Shown: positions 29,073-37,481, numbered from the stretch's first letter. The stretch: DNA of 64,000 nucleotides from Microcella sp. (GCF_019739195.1 NZ_JAHHDS010000002.1:62001-126000), one strand, 5' to 3'. The notes: generated by a model from the letters alone, not told the origin. A program made the numbers and translations.

Positions 29073-30022
29073 TGGCCGCGGTGACGCCGCTGCGCGTGCT
29101 CATCGGCGGCGCATCCGGCCTCGTCGGCACCGAGCTGCAGCGTCAACTGCGCGCCGAGGGCCACGAGGTACGCACCCTCGTGCGTCGTGCTCCGCGCACC
29201 GAGACCGAGTTCTCGTGGTCGCCCGATGCCCGCGTCATCGACGCCGGCGTCTTCGACACGGTCGATGTCGTCGTGAACCTCTCGGGCGCCTCGATCGCCC
29301 GCATTCCGTGGACGCGCGGCTACCAGAAGAAGATCGTCGACTCGCGAGTGAACGCGACGCGCACTCTCGCCGAGGGTATGGCTCGCGCGAGCACTCCCCC
29401 GCGCGTTTTTCTCAGTGGTTCGGCCGTGGGCTTCTACGGTGACCGCCCTGCTGTGCGCCTCACCGAGAGCGCCGACAAAGGCGAGGGCTTTCTCAGCGAC
29501 GTCGTCGCGGCGTGGGAGGCGGCGGCCGGCCTCGCTCCCGAGTCGACCCGAACGGTGCTGCTGCGCACGGGTCTCGTCGTGGGCGACGGCGGGGCGATGA
29601 CGCCGTTGCGCCTGCTCACCTCCCTGGGTGTCGCGGCCCGCATCGGTAGCGGTGGCCAGCACTGGCCGTGGATCAGCCTCTACGACGAGGCTGGCGCCAT
29701 CCGCCACCTGATGACCTCGACGCTGCGAGGCCCCGTCAATCTGGCCGGCCCGACTCCCGCGACCGCCGACCGCTTCACCCGAGCACTCGCCGAGGCGATG
29801 CACCGCTGGCACCTGCTCGCGATTCCCGAGCCGGTCATCGGCACGCTTATGGGCGACGCGGGCCGCGAACTGCTGCTGGCGAGTCAGAAGCAGATTCCCG
29901 CCGCCTTGCTCGCCGACGGATTCCGCTTCCGTCATGAGACGGTCGAAGCCGCGATTGCGGCGCTCGTCAGCCCGCCGGCTGATCAGGAGCCGTCGACCGA
30001 TCGGCCCGCTCCCACCGAATAG
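29072..30022 (+). CDS. TIGR01777-family epimerase (SDR)
   Basis: NAD(P)-binding extended short-chain dehydrogenase of 316 residues. The Rossmann motif is LIGGASGLVG (near the N-terminus), followed by VVNLSGASI, FLSGSAVGFYGDR (Ser and Tyr region) and the C-terminal DUF1731 block (EPVIGTLMGDAGRELLLASQK, PAALLADGFRFRH). The GTG start overlaps the OsmC stop by one base. Substrate unknown. Its last 56 nt overlap the convergent gene. Confidence 0.92.
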   Translation: MAAVTPLRVLIGGASGLVGTELQRQLRAEGHEVRTLVRRAPRTETEFSWSPDARVIDAGVFDTVDVVVNLSGASIARIPWTRGYQKKIVDSRVNATRTLAEGMARASTPPRVFLSGSAVGFYGDRPAVRLTESADKGEGFLSDVVAAWEAAAGLAPESTRTVLLRTGLVVGDGGAMTPLRLLTSLGVAARIGSGGQHWPWISLYDEAGAIRHLMTSTLRGPVNLAGPTPATADRFTRALAEAMHRWHLLAIPEPVIGTLMGDAGRELLLASQKQIPAALLADGFRFRHETVEAAIAALVSPPADQEPSTDRPAPTE

Positions 30023-30440
30023 CCTCGCGCAGCGCCCACCGGGCGCGACGACGATCGCGTGCGGCGTCGTAGGCGAGCGCGAGCCTGAACCAGTGGGCCC
30101 ACGATTCGGGATGCTGCTGCAGGGCATCCGCATGGCGCGAGAACGCCGCATCGGCCGCATCGCGCTCCACCCGCCCGCTTGCCCGCACGGGAACCGGGTC
30201 GTCGGGCAGACCGCCCTCGGCCTCGAGGCGACGCGTGAGCCGCTCGGCCGCGAAGCCGAAGCGCACTTCGGCGACGAGCGCCCACGCCCCGATGAGGGGC
30301 AGCACGACGAGCGCCCAGCCGATCGCCTGCGCGACCGGCAGGGGGTCGCCGATGAGACGCACGGCGTACGTGATGACGACGCCAATGTAGAGGGCGAGCA
30401 GAGCGGCCATGCCGAGGGCGCCCCAGCGGGCACGCGTCAT
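29967..30440 (-). CDS. Hypothetical membrane protein beside dapB
   Basis: 157 residues with two membrane spans (about 8-30 and 36-58) and a charged C-terminal half (DAADAAFSRHADALQQHPESW) that resembles a single helical repeat unit. No named family recognised. The start overlaps the dapB stop by 4 nt, so the two are probably translated together; in related genomes a small protein often sits in this position. Confidence 0.7.
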   Translation of the reverse strand: MTRARWGALGMAALLALYIGVVITYAVRLIGDPLPVAQAIGWALVVLPLIGAWALVAEVRFGFAAERLTRRLEAEGGLPDDPVPVRASGRVERDAADAAFSRHADALQQHPESWAHWFRLALAYDAARDRRRARWALREAIRWERADRSTAPDQPAG

Positions 30441-31198
30441 GCGTCGTCGTCCACGTCGATCGCACCCTCGGCCAGACCGATGAGGGCATCGAGGCCGACG
30501 ATGAGCCCGGTCGCCTCGGCCGCGGCGCGCAGCCCGATGAGGATTCCCGCCTCATACGAACTCGCTGACAGCGTCTCGTGGCTGATCGACAGCACTTCGC
30601 CCGTGCCACCGAAGTGCACGTCTTGGCGTGCCTGCGCACCCTGAAGCCGCAGGGAGTGAATGGGCACGCTCGCGACCTGCTGGCCGCGTGCGCGCTGATC
30701 GGTGTGCGGCGCCACCACGGGCCCGAGCTCAGCGCGCGCGTGCCCGATCAGCTCGGCCGTGCGTACGGCCGTGCCCGAGGGCGAGTCAACCTTCGCGGCG
30801 TGATGGGTCTCGACGATCTCGATCGACTCGAAGTAACGCGCGGCGATGGTCGAGAGGTGCGTGGCGACCACACTGCCAATCGAGAAGTTCGGCACCACGA
30901 CGACCCCGGCATCCGTCTGCGAGTCGATCAGGGTGCGCAGGCTTCGCAGGCGGTCTTCGCTCCAGCCGCTCGTGCCCACGAGCACTTTGAGACCGTTGCG
31001 CACGGCGTGGTCGACCACCGTCGCCGAGACGCCGGGAGCCGTCACGTCGAGCACGACGTCAGCGCCGAGCATCTCACCCAGATCGCTGCGCGAGTCGAGG
31101 CGGGCGACGAGCGTGAGGTCACTCTGGCGCTCGATGAGATCGCAGGCGATCGACCCGAGTCGCCCGGTTGCTCCGACGACAGCGACGCGAATGACCAT
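30437..31198 (-). CDS. dapB: 4-hydroxy-tetrahydrodipicolinate reductase
   Basis: DapB of 253 residues, second enzyme of the DAP pathway. The dinucleotide loop is VVGATGRLG (about 8-16); the catalytic and substrate block is ETHHAAKVDSPSGTA (about 130-144), with the His-His, Lys and SGTA residues intact. An ATG start precedes a short 42-nt divergent region to the GNAT gene. It is the upstream end of a minus-strand DAP/DNA block that continues at thyX. Confidence 0.97.
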   Translation of the reverse strand: MVIRVAVVGATGRLGSIACDLIERQSDLTLVARLDSRSDLGEMLGADVVLDVTAPGVSATVVDHAVRNGLKVLVGTSGWSEDRLRSLRTLIDSQTDAGVVVVPNFSIGSVVATHLSTIAARYFESIEIVETHHAAKVDSPSGTAVRTAELIGHARAELGPVVAPHTDQRARGQQVASVPIHSLRLQGAQARQDVHFGGTGEVLSISHETLSASSYEAGILIGLRAAAEATGLIVGLDALIGLAEGAIDVDDDA

Positions 31199-31240
31199 GG
31201 CGCCATCCTACGGCGGGGCCATGGCGCTTAGGCTGTGCCC

Positions 31241-31726
31241 ATGGTGACCTGGCGCGAGGCGATGCCGAGCAGCGATGCGGCGGGCGTGCTGCTCGATCAG
31301 TACTTCACGGCGCGCGCCCTCGATTTTCCGGCGGGCGCCGAGCACTACCAGCGCACGGTCGTCAGCGACGAGCAGTTCACTCCCCCGCGCGGAGTCTTTC
31401 TCATCGTCGAGGGCGAGAATCTCTCGGGCGAGCCCGCCGATGTCGGATGCGGGGGAATTCGCCGCATCGACGACGGGCCGGCCGGCGCGCGCTTCGAGAT
31501 CAAGCACCTCTGGGTGCAGCCGCACACGCGGCGCCTCGGCTACGGACGCGCGCTCATGAGCGAGCTTGAGCGGCGCTCTCGCGAGTTCGGCGGCCGCGAG
31601 CTCGTGCTCGACACGCACGAGAGCTTGGAGCAGGCGGCGGGGCTCTATCGCGCCCTGGGTTTCACGCCGATCGAGCCCTATAACGAGAACCCCAACGCGA
31701 CGACCTGGCTGGGTCGGGTGCTCTAG
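31241..31726 (+). CDS. GNAT-family N-acetyltransferase
   Basis: 161-residue acetyltransferase. The acetyl-CoA loop is HTRRLGYGRALMSELERR (about residues 91-108), followed by ELVLDTHESLEQAAGLYRALGF, the usual beta-4/alpha-3 and beta-bulge region. Substrate unknown. The ATG at 31241 is preferred over a GTG two codons earlier. It is divergent from dapB and convergent with the CsoR-family gene. Confidence 0.88.
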   Translation: MVTWREAMPSSDAAGVLLDQYFTARALDFPAGAEHYQRTVVSDEQFTPPRGVFLIVEGENLSGEPADVGCGGIRRIDDGPAGARFEIKHLWVQPHTRRLGYGRALMSELERRSREFGGRELVLDTHESLEQAAGLYRALGFTPIEPYNENPNATTWLGRVL

Positions 31727-31786
31727 GCGAGGCTCGGAGGGTTGCCGTCAGGCGAGGCTCGGAGGGTCGCCGCTAGGCGAGGCTCA
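31725..31786. repeat. 25-bp tandem repeat between convergent genes
   Basis: About 2.5 copies of a 25-bp unit beginning AGGCGAGGCTC at 31725, 31750 and 31775. The first copy holds the stop of the GNAT gene and the last the stop of the CsoR-family gene, so the unit derives from a gene end. Confidence 0.8.
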
Positions 31787-32036
31787 TGAAGAGCTTCTCG
31801 AGGTCGGCGACCTCGACGGGGTCACCCTCGCCGTCGCGCAGGCACTCCTTCATGGCCGAGGCGATGATGGCAAAGCCGGCGCGGTCGATGGCGCTGGATG
31901 CTGCGCTCAACTGCGTGATGATCTCACGACAATCGCGGCCCTCTTCGACCATGCCGAGCACGGCGCCAAGCTGCCCTTGAGCGCGACGAAGACGGTTGGC
32001 GATCTTCTTGGCCTCGTCGGCCGGAATGCTGGTCAT
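31773..32036 (-). CDS. CsoR-family repressor, CstR-like (His61 missing)
   Basis: DUF156 all-helical repressor of 87 residues. The fold motifs NRLRRAQGQLGAVLGMVEEG and CREIITQLSAA are intact. Two Cys (36 and 65) are present, but the copper-CsoR position His61 is Ala (IASAMKECL). This C-x-C pattern without His fits CstR, which senses persulfides rather than copper. It is the last gene of an operon with a CoA-disulfide reductase-rhodanese fusion and a rhodanese, consistent with sulfide or persulfide detoxification. It overlaps the rhodanese gene by 4 nt. Confidence 0.85.
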   Translation of the reverse strand: MTSIPADEAKKIANRLRRAQGQLGAVLGMVEEGRDCREIITQLSAASSAIDRAGFAIIASAMKECLRDGEGDPVEVADLEKLFMSLA

Positions 32037-32350
32037 CGGTCATCTCCTGTTTCGTAGTCGAGCCCGCGCTGAACCCAGGCCATGGTGCCGCCCGCGACCG
32101 AGATCGCGTCGAAGCCGTTTGCGATGAGAAAGTCGGCCGCGCGCAGGCTGCGGGCACCCGAGCGGCAGATCACGTAGAGGGTCTCGTCTCTCGGCAGAGC
32201 ATCCAGCTCATCGGGAATCGTGCCGAGCGGTACGAGCCGCACCCCGGGAACATGCGCATCGATGTACTCGTCGACCTCGCGCACGTCGATCACGGTCGCT
32301 CCGCGCTCGCGCTCGATCACAAGCTGGTCGACGGAGATCTCGTCAGCCAT
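32033..32350 (-). CDS. Rhodanese-like sulfurtransferase
   Basis: Single rhodanese domain of 105 residues. The active-site loop is CRSGARS with Cys62; the CH2A-like IDVREVDEY and GGTMAWVQ blocks are present. It would transfer sulfane sulfur to thiols. It lies between the CoA-disulfide reductase fusion and the CstR-like repressor in one operon. Confidence 0.92.
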   Translation of the reverse strand: MADEISVDQLVIERERGATVIDVREVDEYIDAHVPGVRLVPLGTIPDELDALPRDETLYVICRSGARSLRAADFLIANGFDAISVAGGTMAWVQRGLDYETGDDR

Positions 32351-32387
32351 GGGGCTCCTTCTGGTCGGGTGGTGCAGTGCAGTCGGG

Positions 32388-34037
32388 TCAGACGGCGACG
32401 GGCACCGGGGCGACAGCCGAGGTGCCGGCGAGCCAGGTCGTGTAGCCGCCGTCGAGATTGGCCACGGTCACACCGTACTGCCGCAGCAGCGACGCGGCGG
32501 TGTGGCCGCGCTGGCCGACCTTGCACGTCACGATGACACGCTCGCCGCGCAGCCGCTCGGCGTGGTCGCGCAGCTCGTCGAGCGTGATGAGCTCGCTGCC
32601 CGGAATCGCGCCGAGCGCGTTCTCACCCTCGGTGCGCACGTCGATGAGCCGCCACCCGTCGGCCTGCTTCTCGGCGAGCTCGTGCCACTGCACGCTCAGC
32701 TCGCCGTCGATGAGGTTGTCGTCGACGTAGCCGAGCATGTTGACGGGGTCTTTCGCCGAGCCGAACTGCGGCGCGTAGGCGAGCTCGAGGTCGGCGAGCC
32801 CGCGCGCGGGAATGCCGCCGGCCATCGCTGTCGCGATGACGTCGATGCGCTTCTCCGCGCCACCGCCGATGGCCTGCGCGCCGAGGATGGCGTCGGTCTC
32901 GGCATCGACGATGAGCTTGAGCGAGAGCTGCTCGGCGCCCGGGTAGTACCCGGCGTGATGGGTCGGGTGGGTGTGGATGACGCGGATCGTGCGGCCCTCG
33001 TCGCGCAGCTCGCGCTCGGTGCGGCCGACTGCGGCGGCAGTGAGGCCGAACAGCCCAATGACAGCAGTGCCGAGGGCCGGGACGGCTGCGTGCGGGCGGC
33101 CGGCGATAACGTCGGCGGCGAGGCGACCGTGCCGGTTGGCCAGGCCCGCCAGCCACACGGGCGAGGGGTCTCCGTCGAAGCGCTGCTTCACGACGGCGTC
33201 ACCCACCGCGAAGATCGCCGGGTCGGAGGTGCGCTGCTCGGAGTCGACGACGATGTAGCCGCGGGGGTCGAGGTCGAGTCCCGCGTCGCGGGCGAGGCCG
33301 CTCTCGGGCCGCACCCCGACCGACAGCACGACGAGGTCTGCCGGCAGGGTCGATGCACCGCCGTCGAGCACGACGTGGTCGTCTTCGATGCCGCTGAGCG
33401 CCGTGCCGAGGTGCAGCTCGATTCCGTTCGCCCGCAGGCGCTGGGCGACAATGTGTGCCATCTCGACGTCGAAGGGCCGCAGCACCTGGGGCAGCATCTC
33501 GACGACGGACACCTCGAGACCGCGGTGGCGCAGGTTCTCGGCGAGTTCGAGGCCGATGAAGCCCGCACCGGCGACGACGACTCGGCGAGCATCCTGCGCC
33601 GCGGCGATGATGCGGTCCATGTCGGCGATGTCGCGCAGCACCAGGCCGCGCTCGACGCCGGGGATGGGGATGCGCATCGGCGAGGCGCCGGGGCTGAGTA
33701 CGAGAGCGTCGTACGCAAGCACATCGTCGGCGCCCGTCGCGAGGTCGCGCACAGTGACGGTGCGGGCCTCGCGGTCGATCGCGATCGCCTCGGTGCGCAC
33801 GCGCACGTCAAGGGCGAAGCGTGCGCCGAGCGACGCGGGGGTCTGCAGAATCAGCGCATCACGATCGGTGATGACGCCGCCCACGTGGTACGGCAGGCCG
33901 CAGTTGGCGAACGAGACGTGCTCGCCACGCTCGAGAACGATGATGCGAGCGGTCTCGTCGAGACGGCGCAGGCGGGTCGCGGTCGACATGCCGCCGGCCA
34001 CGCCGCCGATGATGACGTAGGTTCGAGGGGAGGTCAT
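32388..34037 (-). CDS. CoA-disulfide reductase fused to rhodanese
   Basis: FAD- and NAD(P)H-dependent enzyme of 549 residues. FAD motif VIIGGVAGGMS (8-18), the single redox Cys46 in SFANCGLPYHVGG, the NAD-binding AGAGFIGLELAEN and FAVGD segments, the dimerisation domain, then a C-terminal rhodanese domain (about 455-549) with Cys505 in VTCKVGQRGH. Such fusions reduce CoA or glutathione persulfide and polysulfide. First gene of the operon; the ATG lies 7 nt after a -10 element, so the mRNA may be leaderless. Confidence 0.94.
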   Translation of the reverse strand: MTSPRTYVIIGGVAGGMSTATRLRRLDETARIIVLERGEHVSFANCGLPYHVGGVITDRDALILQTPASLGARFALDVRVRTEAIAIDREARTVTVRDLATGADDVLAYDALVLSPGASPMRIPIPGVERGLVLRDIADMDRIIAAAQDARRVVVAGAGFIGLELAENLRHRGLEVSVVEMLPQVLRPFDVEMAHIVAQRLRANGIELHLGTALSGIEDDHVVLDGGASTLPADLVVLSVGVRPESGLARDAGLDLDPRGYIVVDSEQRTSDPAIFAVGDAVVKQRFDGDPSPVWLAGLANRHGRLAADVIAGRPHAAVPALGTAVIGLFGLTAAAVGRTERELRDEGRTIRVIHTHPTHHAGYYPGAEQLSLKLIVDAETDAILGAQAIGGGAEKRIDVIATAMAGGIPARGLADLELAYAPQFGSAKDPVNMLGYVDDNLIDGELSVQWHELAEKQADGWRLIDVRTEGENALGAIPGSELITLDELRDHAERLRGERVIVTCKVGQRGHTAASLLRQYGVTVANLDGGYTTWLAGTSAVAPVPVAV

Positions 34038-34043
34038 GCCCTC

Positions 34044-34072
34044 ACTATATACCCCCTGGGGTATTTTTGCAC
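34044..34072 (-). promoter_or_regulatory. Promoter with CsoR/CstR-type operator
   Basis: Perfect inverted repeat ATACCCC-CT-GGGGTAT at 34049-34064, the GC-tract type bound by CsoR-family repressors. On the minus strand TATAGT (34049-34044) is a -10 and GTGCAA, 17 nt upstream, a weak -35, so the operator fills the spacer. The start codon is 6 nt after the -10. Confidence 0.75.
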
Positions 34073-34162
34073 GCCGGTTCGCTGGGGGCGATGCGCGCCC
34101 AGCGAGAGCGTTCACAGCCGTCGCGCGAGAGTCGCCCAGTTCACTGTGCCAGAGTCTGTAGC

Positions 34163-35092
34163 ATGGCCCGGTCAGCACTGGCGACGCGCGCTCGAGGGCG
34201 CATCCTCACGATGTTCTCGGGCGACCCGAACGGCACTCCCGACTGGGTCACGGCCCTCGGGACCGGTGACGATGCGGGCTACTTCGGTCCGGGCTCGGCC
34301 GTCTGGGAGGTGCACAGCGGGCTGCCCACAGTCGTCGCCGGCATTCGCGCTCTGCTCATGCAAACGTTGCACCCGGGCGCCATGGCCGGCGTTCACGACC
34401 ACTCTCGATACCGCGAAGACCCACTCGGTCGACTGGCGGGCACCGTGCGCTGGGTGCTCACGACGACGTTCGCCGACCGTCGACAGGCCGAGGCCGCCTG
34501 CGCGTGGGTCTCGCAGCTGCACCACCGCGTGACCGGTGAGTACCTCGGTGCGGACGGAACGACGATCGCGTACTCGGCGGGCGACTCTGACCTCGTCGCC
34601 TGGGTGCACTGCGTGTTCGCCGATGCGTTCATCGGCAGTCACGAGACCTGGGGCGGCGACATTCCAGGGGGGTCAGATCAGTACGTGCGCGAGTGGGCTC
34701 TTGCCGGCGAATTGATGGGGATGCCCGCACCGCCCCGCAGCCGCGCCGAACTCGATGCGGCCATCGCCGCCTACCTGCCCGTGCTGCGACGCGACGAGCG
34801 CGTCGACGAGGCTGTGCGATGGTTGCGCAAACCCCCGCTCGGTGCCGGTGTGGGGCCCGCCTATCGCGTGCTCTTCGCCGGCGCGGTGGCATCGCTGCCA
34901 GACCGCTACCGCGAACTGCTCGGGCTGAAGCGCCCCCGCTGGCCCGCGATCGCGCTCACCGGCATCGCCCTCTCAGTGATGGGTCGTCTACTCGGCTCAG
35001 AGTCGTCGAGCCTCGCCTACACGCGCCGCCGGCTCGATCGGCTTGCCACCGAGCAAGCTGCCGCCCCGTCGCACGGGGATCAGAATGGCTGA
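34163..35092 (+). CDS. MpaB-like oxygenase family protein (DUF2236)
   Basis: 309 residues with the ER/MpaB-family motif LHPGAMAGVHDHSRYREDPLGRL at about 70-92, whose His residues would ligate haem, and RVTGEYLGADGTTIAYSAGDSD. Members of this family include latex-clearing and peptide-macrocyclising oxygenases; the substrate here is unknown. It is divergent from the CoA-disulfide reductase gene. The ATG at 34163 is preferred because residues encoded further upstream show no family similarity. Its 3' end overlaps the next gene by 13 nt. Confidence 0.85.
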   Translation: MARSALATRARGRILTMFSGDPNGTPDWVTALGTGDDAGYFGPGSAVWEVHSGLPTVVAGIRALLMQTLHPGAMAGVHDHSRYREDPLGRLAGTVRWVLTTTFADRRQAEAACAWVSQLHHRVTGEYLGADGTTIAYSAGDSDLVAWVHCVFADAFIGSHETWGGDIPGGSDQYVREWALAGELMGMPAPPRSRAELDAAIAAYLPVLRRDERVDEAVRWLRKPPLGAGVGPAYRVLFAGAVASLPDRYRELLGLKRPRWPAIALTGIALSVMGRLLGSESSSLAYTRRRLDRLATEQAAAPSHGDQNG

Positions 35093-35682
35093 TCGACCGG
35101 AAGGCCCGTGCGCAGCTCGGCCGGAAGGTGCCCGAGGTCGTTGTGGGTCACGAGCACCGGAGGTTTCGCCGATCGCACGCGGATGATCGTCAATCCGCAG
35201 TTCGCCTGATTGATGCCCATCCAGCGCCATGACGCCGCACCGAACACCTCCCGCACGAACCACGCGATGACGAAGTTGTGAGTGATGAGCAGCTCGTGAC
35301 GGTCATCGCGCGACGGCGACAGCCACTCGGCCGTCGCGTCGGCCATTTGCGCCTCTCCTGCGGCGATCTCCTCCGGCGTGACGCCGCCGAAGAATGGCTC
35401 GAAGGCGTGCGGCATGTCGGGCGAGGGTCCGGCCGGAATGCAGTCCATGAGCAGTGCAGAAGGCTGTGGCTCGATCGATGGCATGAGCTCGGTCATCGAC
35501 AAGGCGGTCTCGACCGCCCTCTGCAGCGGCGACGTGTGCACGCTCGCGAACGGCACTCCGCTCAAGCGCTCGGCGATCGCGCGAGCCTGCCGCTGGCCAC
35601 GACCGCTGAGGGGTCCGTCCGGAAGCCCGTGCTCCGCATCCTGCTGCTCACCATGACGCACCAGATACACATACCGAGACAC
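35080..35682 (-). CDS. Histidine phosphatase family protein
   Basis: Phosphoglycerate-mutase-like phosphatase of 200 residues. The catalytic RHGE (VYLVRHGEQQD, near residue 8-11) and second Arg in HTSPLQRAVETA, the Glu in FEPFFGG, and the second His in LLITHNFVIAW are visible. It ends in a MpaB-convergent 13-nt overlap. Substrate unknown. Confidence 0.9.
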   Translation of the reverse strand: MSRYVYLVRHGEQQDAEHGLPDGPLSGRGQRQARAIAERLSGVPFASVHTSPLQRAVETALSMTELMPSIEPQPSALLMDCIPAGPSPDMPHAFEPFFGGVTPEEIAAGEAQMADATAEWLSPSRDDRHELLITHNFVIAWFVREVFGAASWRWMGINQANCGLTIIRVRSAKPPVLVTHNDLGHLPAELRTGLPVDQPF

Positions 35683-35758
35683 GACCCACGCTCCTCACCG
35701 AACCCCGTCGAGCATAGGCCATGCCTTCGAACGCTTCGGAGACACGACGATTCATCAC

Positions 35759-35784
35759 GGGGACAGACAACTCTGTCTGTCCCC
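35759..35784. promoter_or_regulatory. Perfect TetR-type operator over the promoter
   Basis: Inverted repeat GGGGACAGAC-aactct-GTCTGTCCCC, 10 bp arms and a 6-nt centre. It overlaps a promoter with -35 CAGACA (35764-35769), 17-nt spacer and -10 TATGAT (35787-35792) that drives the TetR gene at 35868. Confidence 0.8.
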
Positions 35785-35867
35785 TCTATGATCACTAGTG
35801 CGGCGAACCTGCACACTCTGCTCACTTCGACGCGCATACCCCCGTCACCCTGTCTGGAGCTTGACCC

Positions 35868-36473
35868 GTGCTGACCGCTCACCCCGCCGCCGACGGCAAC
35901 CGCCCCGACCCTCCCGCGAAGTTGCGCATTCTGCAGGCCGCGACCGCGCTCTTCGCCGCCGAGGGCATCCGTGCCGTAGGGGTCGACAAGCTGATCCAGC
36001 AGTCGTCGGTCACGAAAGCGACTTTCTACAAGCACTTCGGCTCGAAGAACAAGTTGATCAGCGCCTATCTGACGTCAGCATCCGCCGCAGCTCTGACTGC
36101 TCTGGACGCGCGCATCGCGGCGGGCGCCGACGGACGCGACTCGCTGGCCGCGGTCGCTGACACGGTGCGCGACGCCCTGCACGCTGACGACTTCAGAGGC
36201 TCGCTCTTCGTGAACGCCGCGGCCGAGTTTCCTGACCCGCGAGACCCGGCGCGGCACATCATCGCCGATCATCACGAGGCGGTCTCAGAACGCTTCACGA
36301 GGCTGCTCAAGGCGATCGAGCACCCGCTGCCCGGCGAGGCGGCCGACGAACTCATGCTCGCGTACGTGGGCGCCTTCGCGTGGGGTCACGTCGGCGACCC
36401 GATCGGCGCCTCGGTCGCCTTCCGACGCAGCGTCGAGCGCGTCATCGGCGACGCCCCGGCGATCAGACGCTGA
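35868..36473 (+). CDS. TetR/AcrR-family regulator
   Basis: 201-residue repressor with an N-terminal HTH at about 18-65 (ILQAATALFAAEGIRAVGVDKLIQQ, TKATFYKHFGSKNKLI). The C-terminal ligand domain is not recognised beyond the family. The GTG start has a GGAG site upstream. A perfect palindrome covers its promoter, so autoregulation is likely. The aldo/keto reductase lies convergent downstream; the true target is unknown. Confidence 0.92.
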   Translation: MLTAHPAADGNRPDPPAKLRILQAATALFAAEGIRAVGVDKLIQQSSVTKATFYKHFGSKNKLISAYLTSASAAALTALDARIAAGADGRDSLAAVADTVRDALHADDFRGSLFVNAAAEFPDPRDPARHIIADHHEAVSERFTRLLKAIEHPLPGEAADELMLAYVGAFAWGHVGDPIGASVAFRRSVERVIGDAPAIRR

Positions 36474-36500
36474 AGGGTCGGTCACTCGGGCGAGAGGCGA

Positions 36501-37481
36501 TCACTCGCTCACGCGGTCGAGCTCGGTCAACTGATGACGCGAGAGCGGCGTGAACGGCGCCGCCATGATCGCCTCCAACTGCAGGGGGTCGCTGACCGAG
36601 ACGACGGGCGCGACGACGCGCGGCCGGCTCAGTAGCCACGACAGCGCGACGGTCGGCACCGAGCTCGAGGTCTCGTTAGCGAGGCGATCGAGAGCGGCGA
36701 GCACCCGCAGCCCCCGTCGGGTCAGATACTCGGCCACCTCGTCTCCGCGACGATAGCGGTCGAGGTCGGCGCGCGACCGGTACTTGCCGCTGAGAAAGCC
36801 CGCGGCGAGGGCAAACCGCGGCAGCACTCCGAGATCGAGTTGTGCGGCGATGCGGGCCAGTCCGTTCTCGTACTCGGAGCGGTGCATGAGGTTGTAGTGC
36901 TTCTGCACCGCCACCATGTGGGCCACCCCCAGCTGCCCCGATGCGATGCGCGCTTCGAAGAGGCGGTTGGCCGTGTGGTCGCTACCGCCGAAGTAACGCA
37001 CGTGGCCTGCGCGAATCAATTCGTCGACCGCGAGCAACGTCTCGTCGAACGACACAGACGGGTCGTCGACGTGCAAGAACAGCAGGTCGATGCGGTCGAT
37101 GCGCAGTCGGCGCAACGAGGCCTCGACCGCTGCCCGAATGGCAGGGGCCGAGAGGCCAGGGTGGTCAGGACCCTTGCCGACCTTGGTGGCGATCGTGAGA
37201 GCGTCGCGGTTGCCCCGCTCGCGCATCCAGTTGCCGATCATGATCTCGCTACGCCCGCCCGCGTAGGCATCTGCGGTGTCGATGAAGGTGCCCTGCAGCT
37301 CGACGAAGCGGTCGAGAATCGCCGTGGTCGTCGGCCCGTCGGCTGTCCAGCCGAACACGGTGCCGCTCAGAGCGATCGGGAAGACGTCGAGATCGCTCGG
37401 CCCGACGCGCCGCGTCACGGGAATCGGGCCGGTCTGCACCGCAGACGCGGCCGACTCTGCGTGGCCTTCGGGGTCGATCAC
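36501..37481 (-). CDS. Aldo/keto reductase
   Basis: NADPH-dependent (beta-alpha)8 oxidoreductase of 326 residues. The catalytic tetrad is visible: Asp and Tyr in FIDTADAYAGGRSE, Lys in TIATKVGKG, His in DLLFLHVDD. NADPH-binding LGVLPRFALAAGFLSGKY and the C-terminal helix ITELDRVSE-like end fit the AKR family 11-type. Substrate unknown. It is convergent with the TetR gene and lies downstream of the rhodopsin gene on the same strand, with a terminator between them. Confidence 0.93.
   Translation of the reverse strand: MIDPEGHAESAASAVQTGPIPVTRRVGPSDLDVFPIALSGTVFGWTADGPTTTAILDRFVELQGTFIDTADAYAGGRSEIMIGNWMRERGNRDALTIATKVGKGPDHPGLSAPAIRAAVEASLRRLRIDRIDLLFLHVDDPSVSFDETLLAVDELIRAGHVRYFGGSDHTANRLFEARIASGQLGVAHMVAVQKHYNLMHRSEYENGLARIAAQLDLGVLPRFALAAGFLSGKYRSRADLDRYRRGDEVAEYLTRRGLRVLAALDRLANETSSSVPTVALSWLLSRPRVVAPVVSVSDPLQLEAIMAAPFTPLSRHQLTELDRVSE

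Noticed and set aside
31725-31786. Possible CRISPR array
   Set aside because: Only about 2.5 direct contiguous copies, no spacers and no cas genes, so it is a simple tandem repeat.
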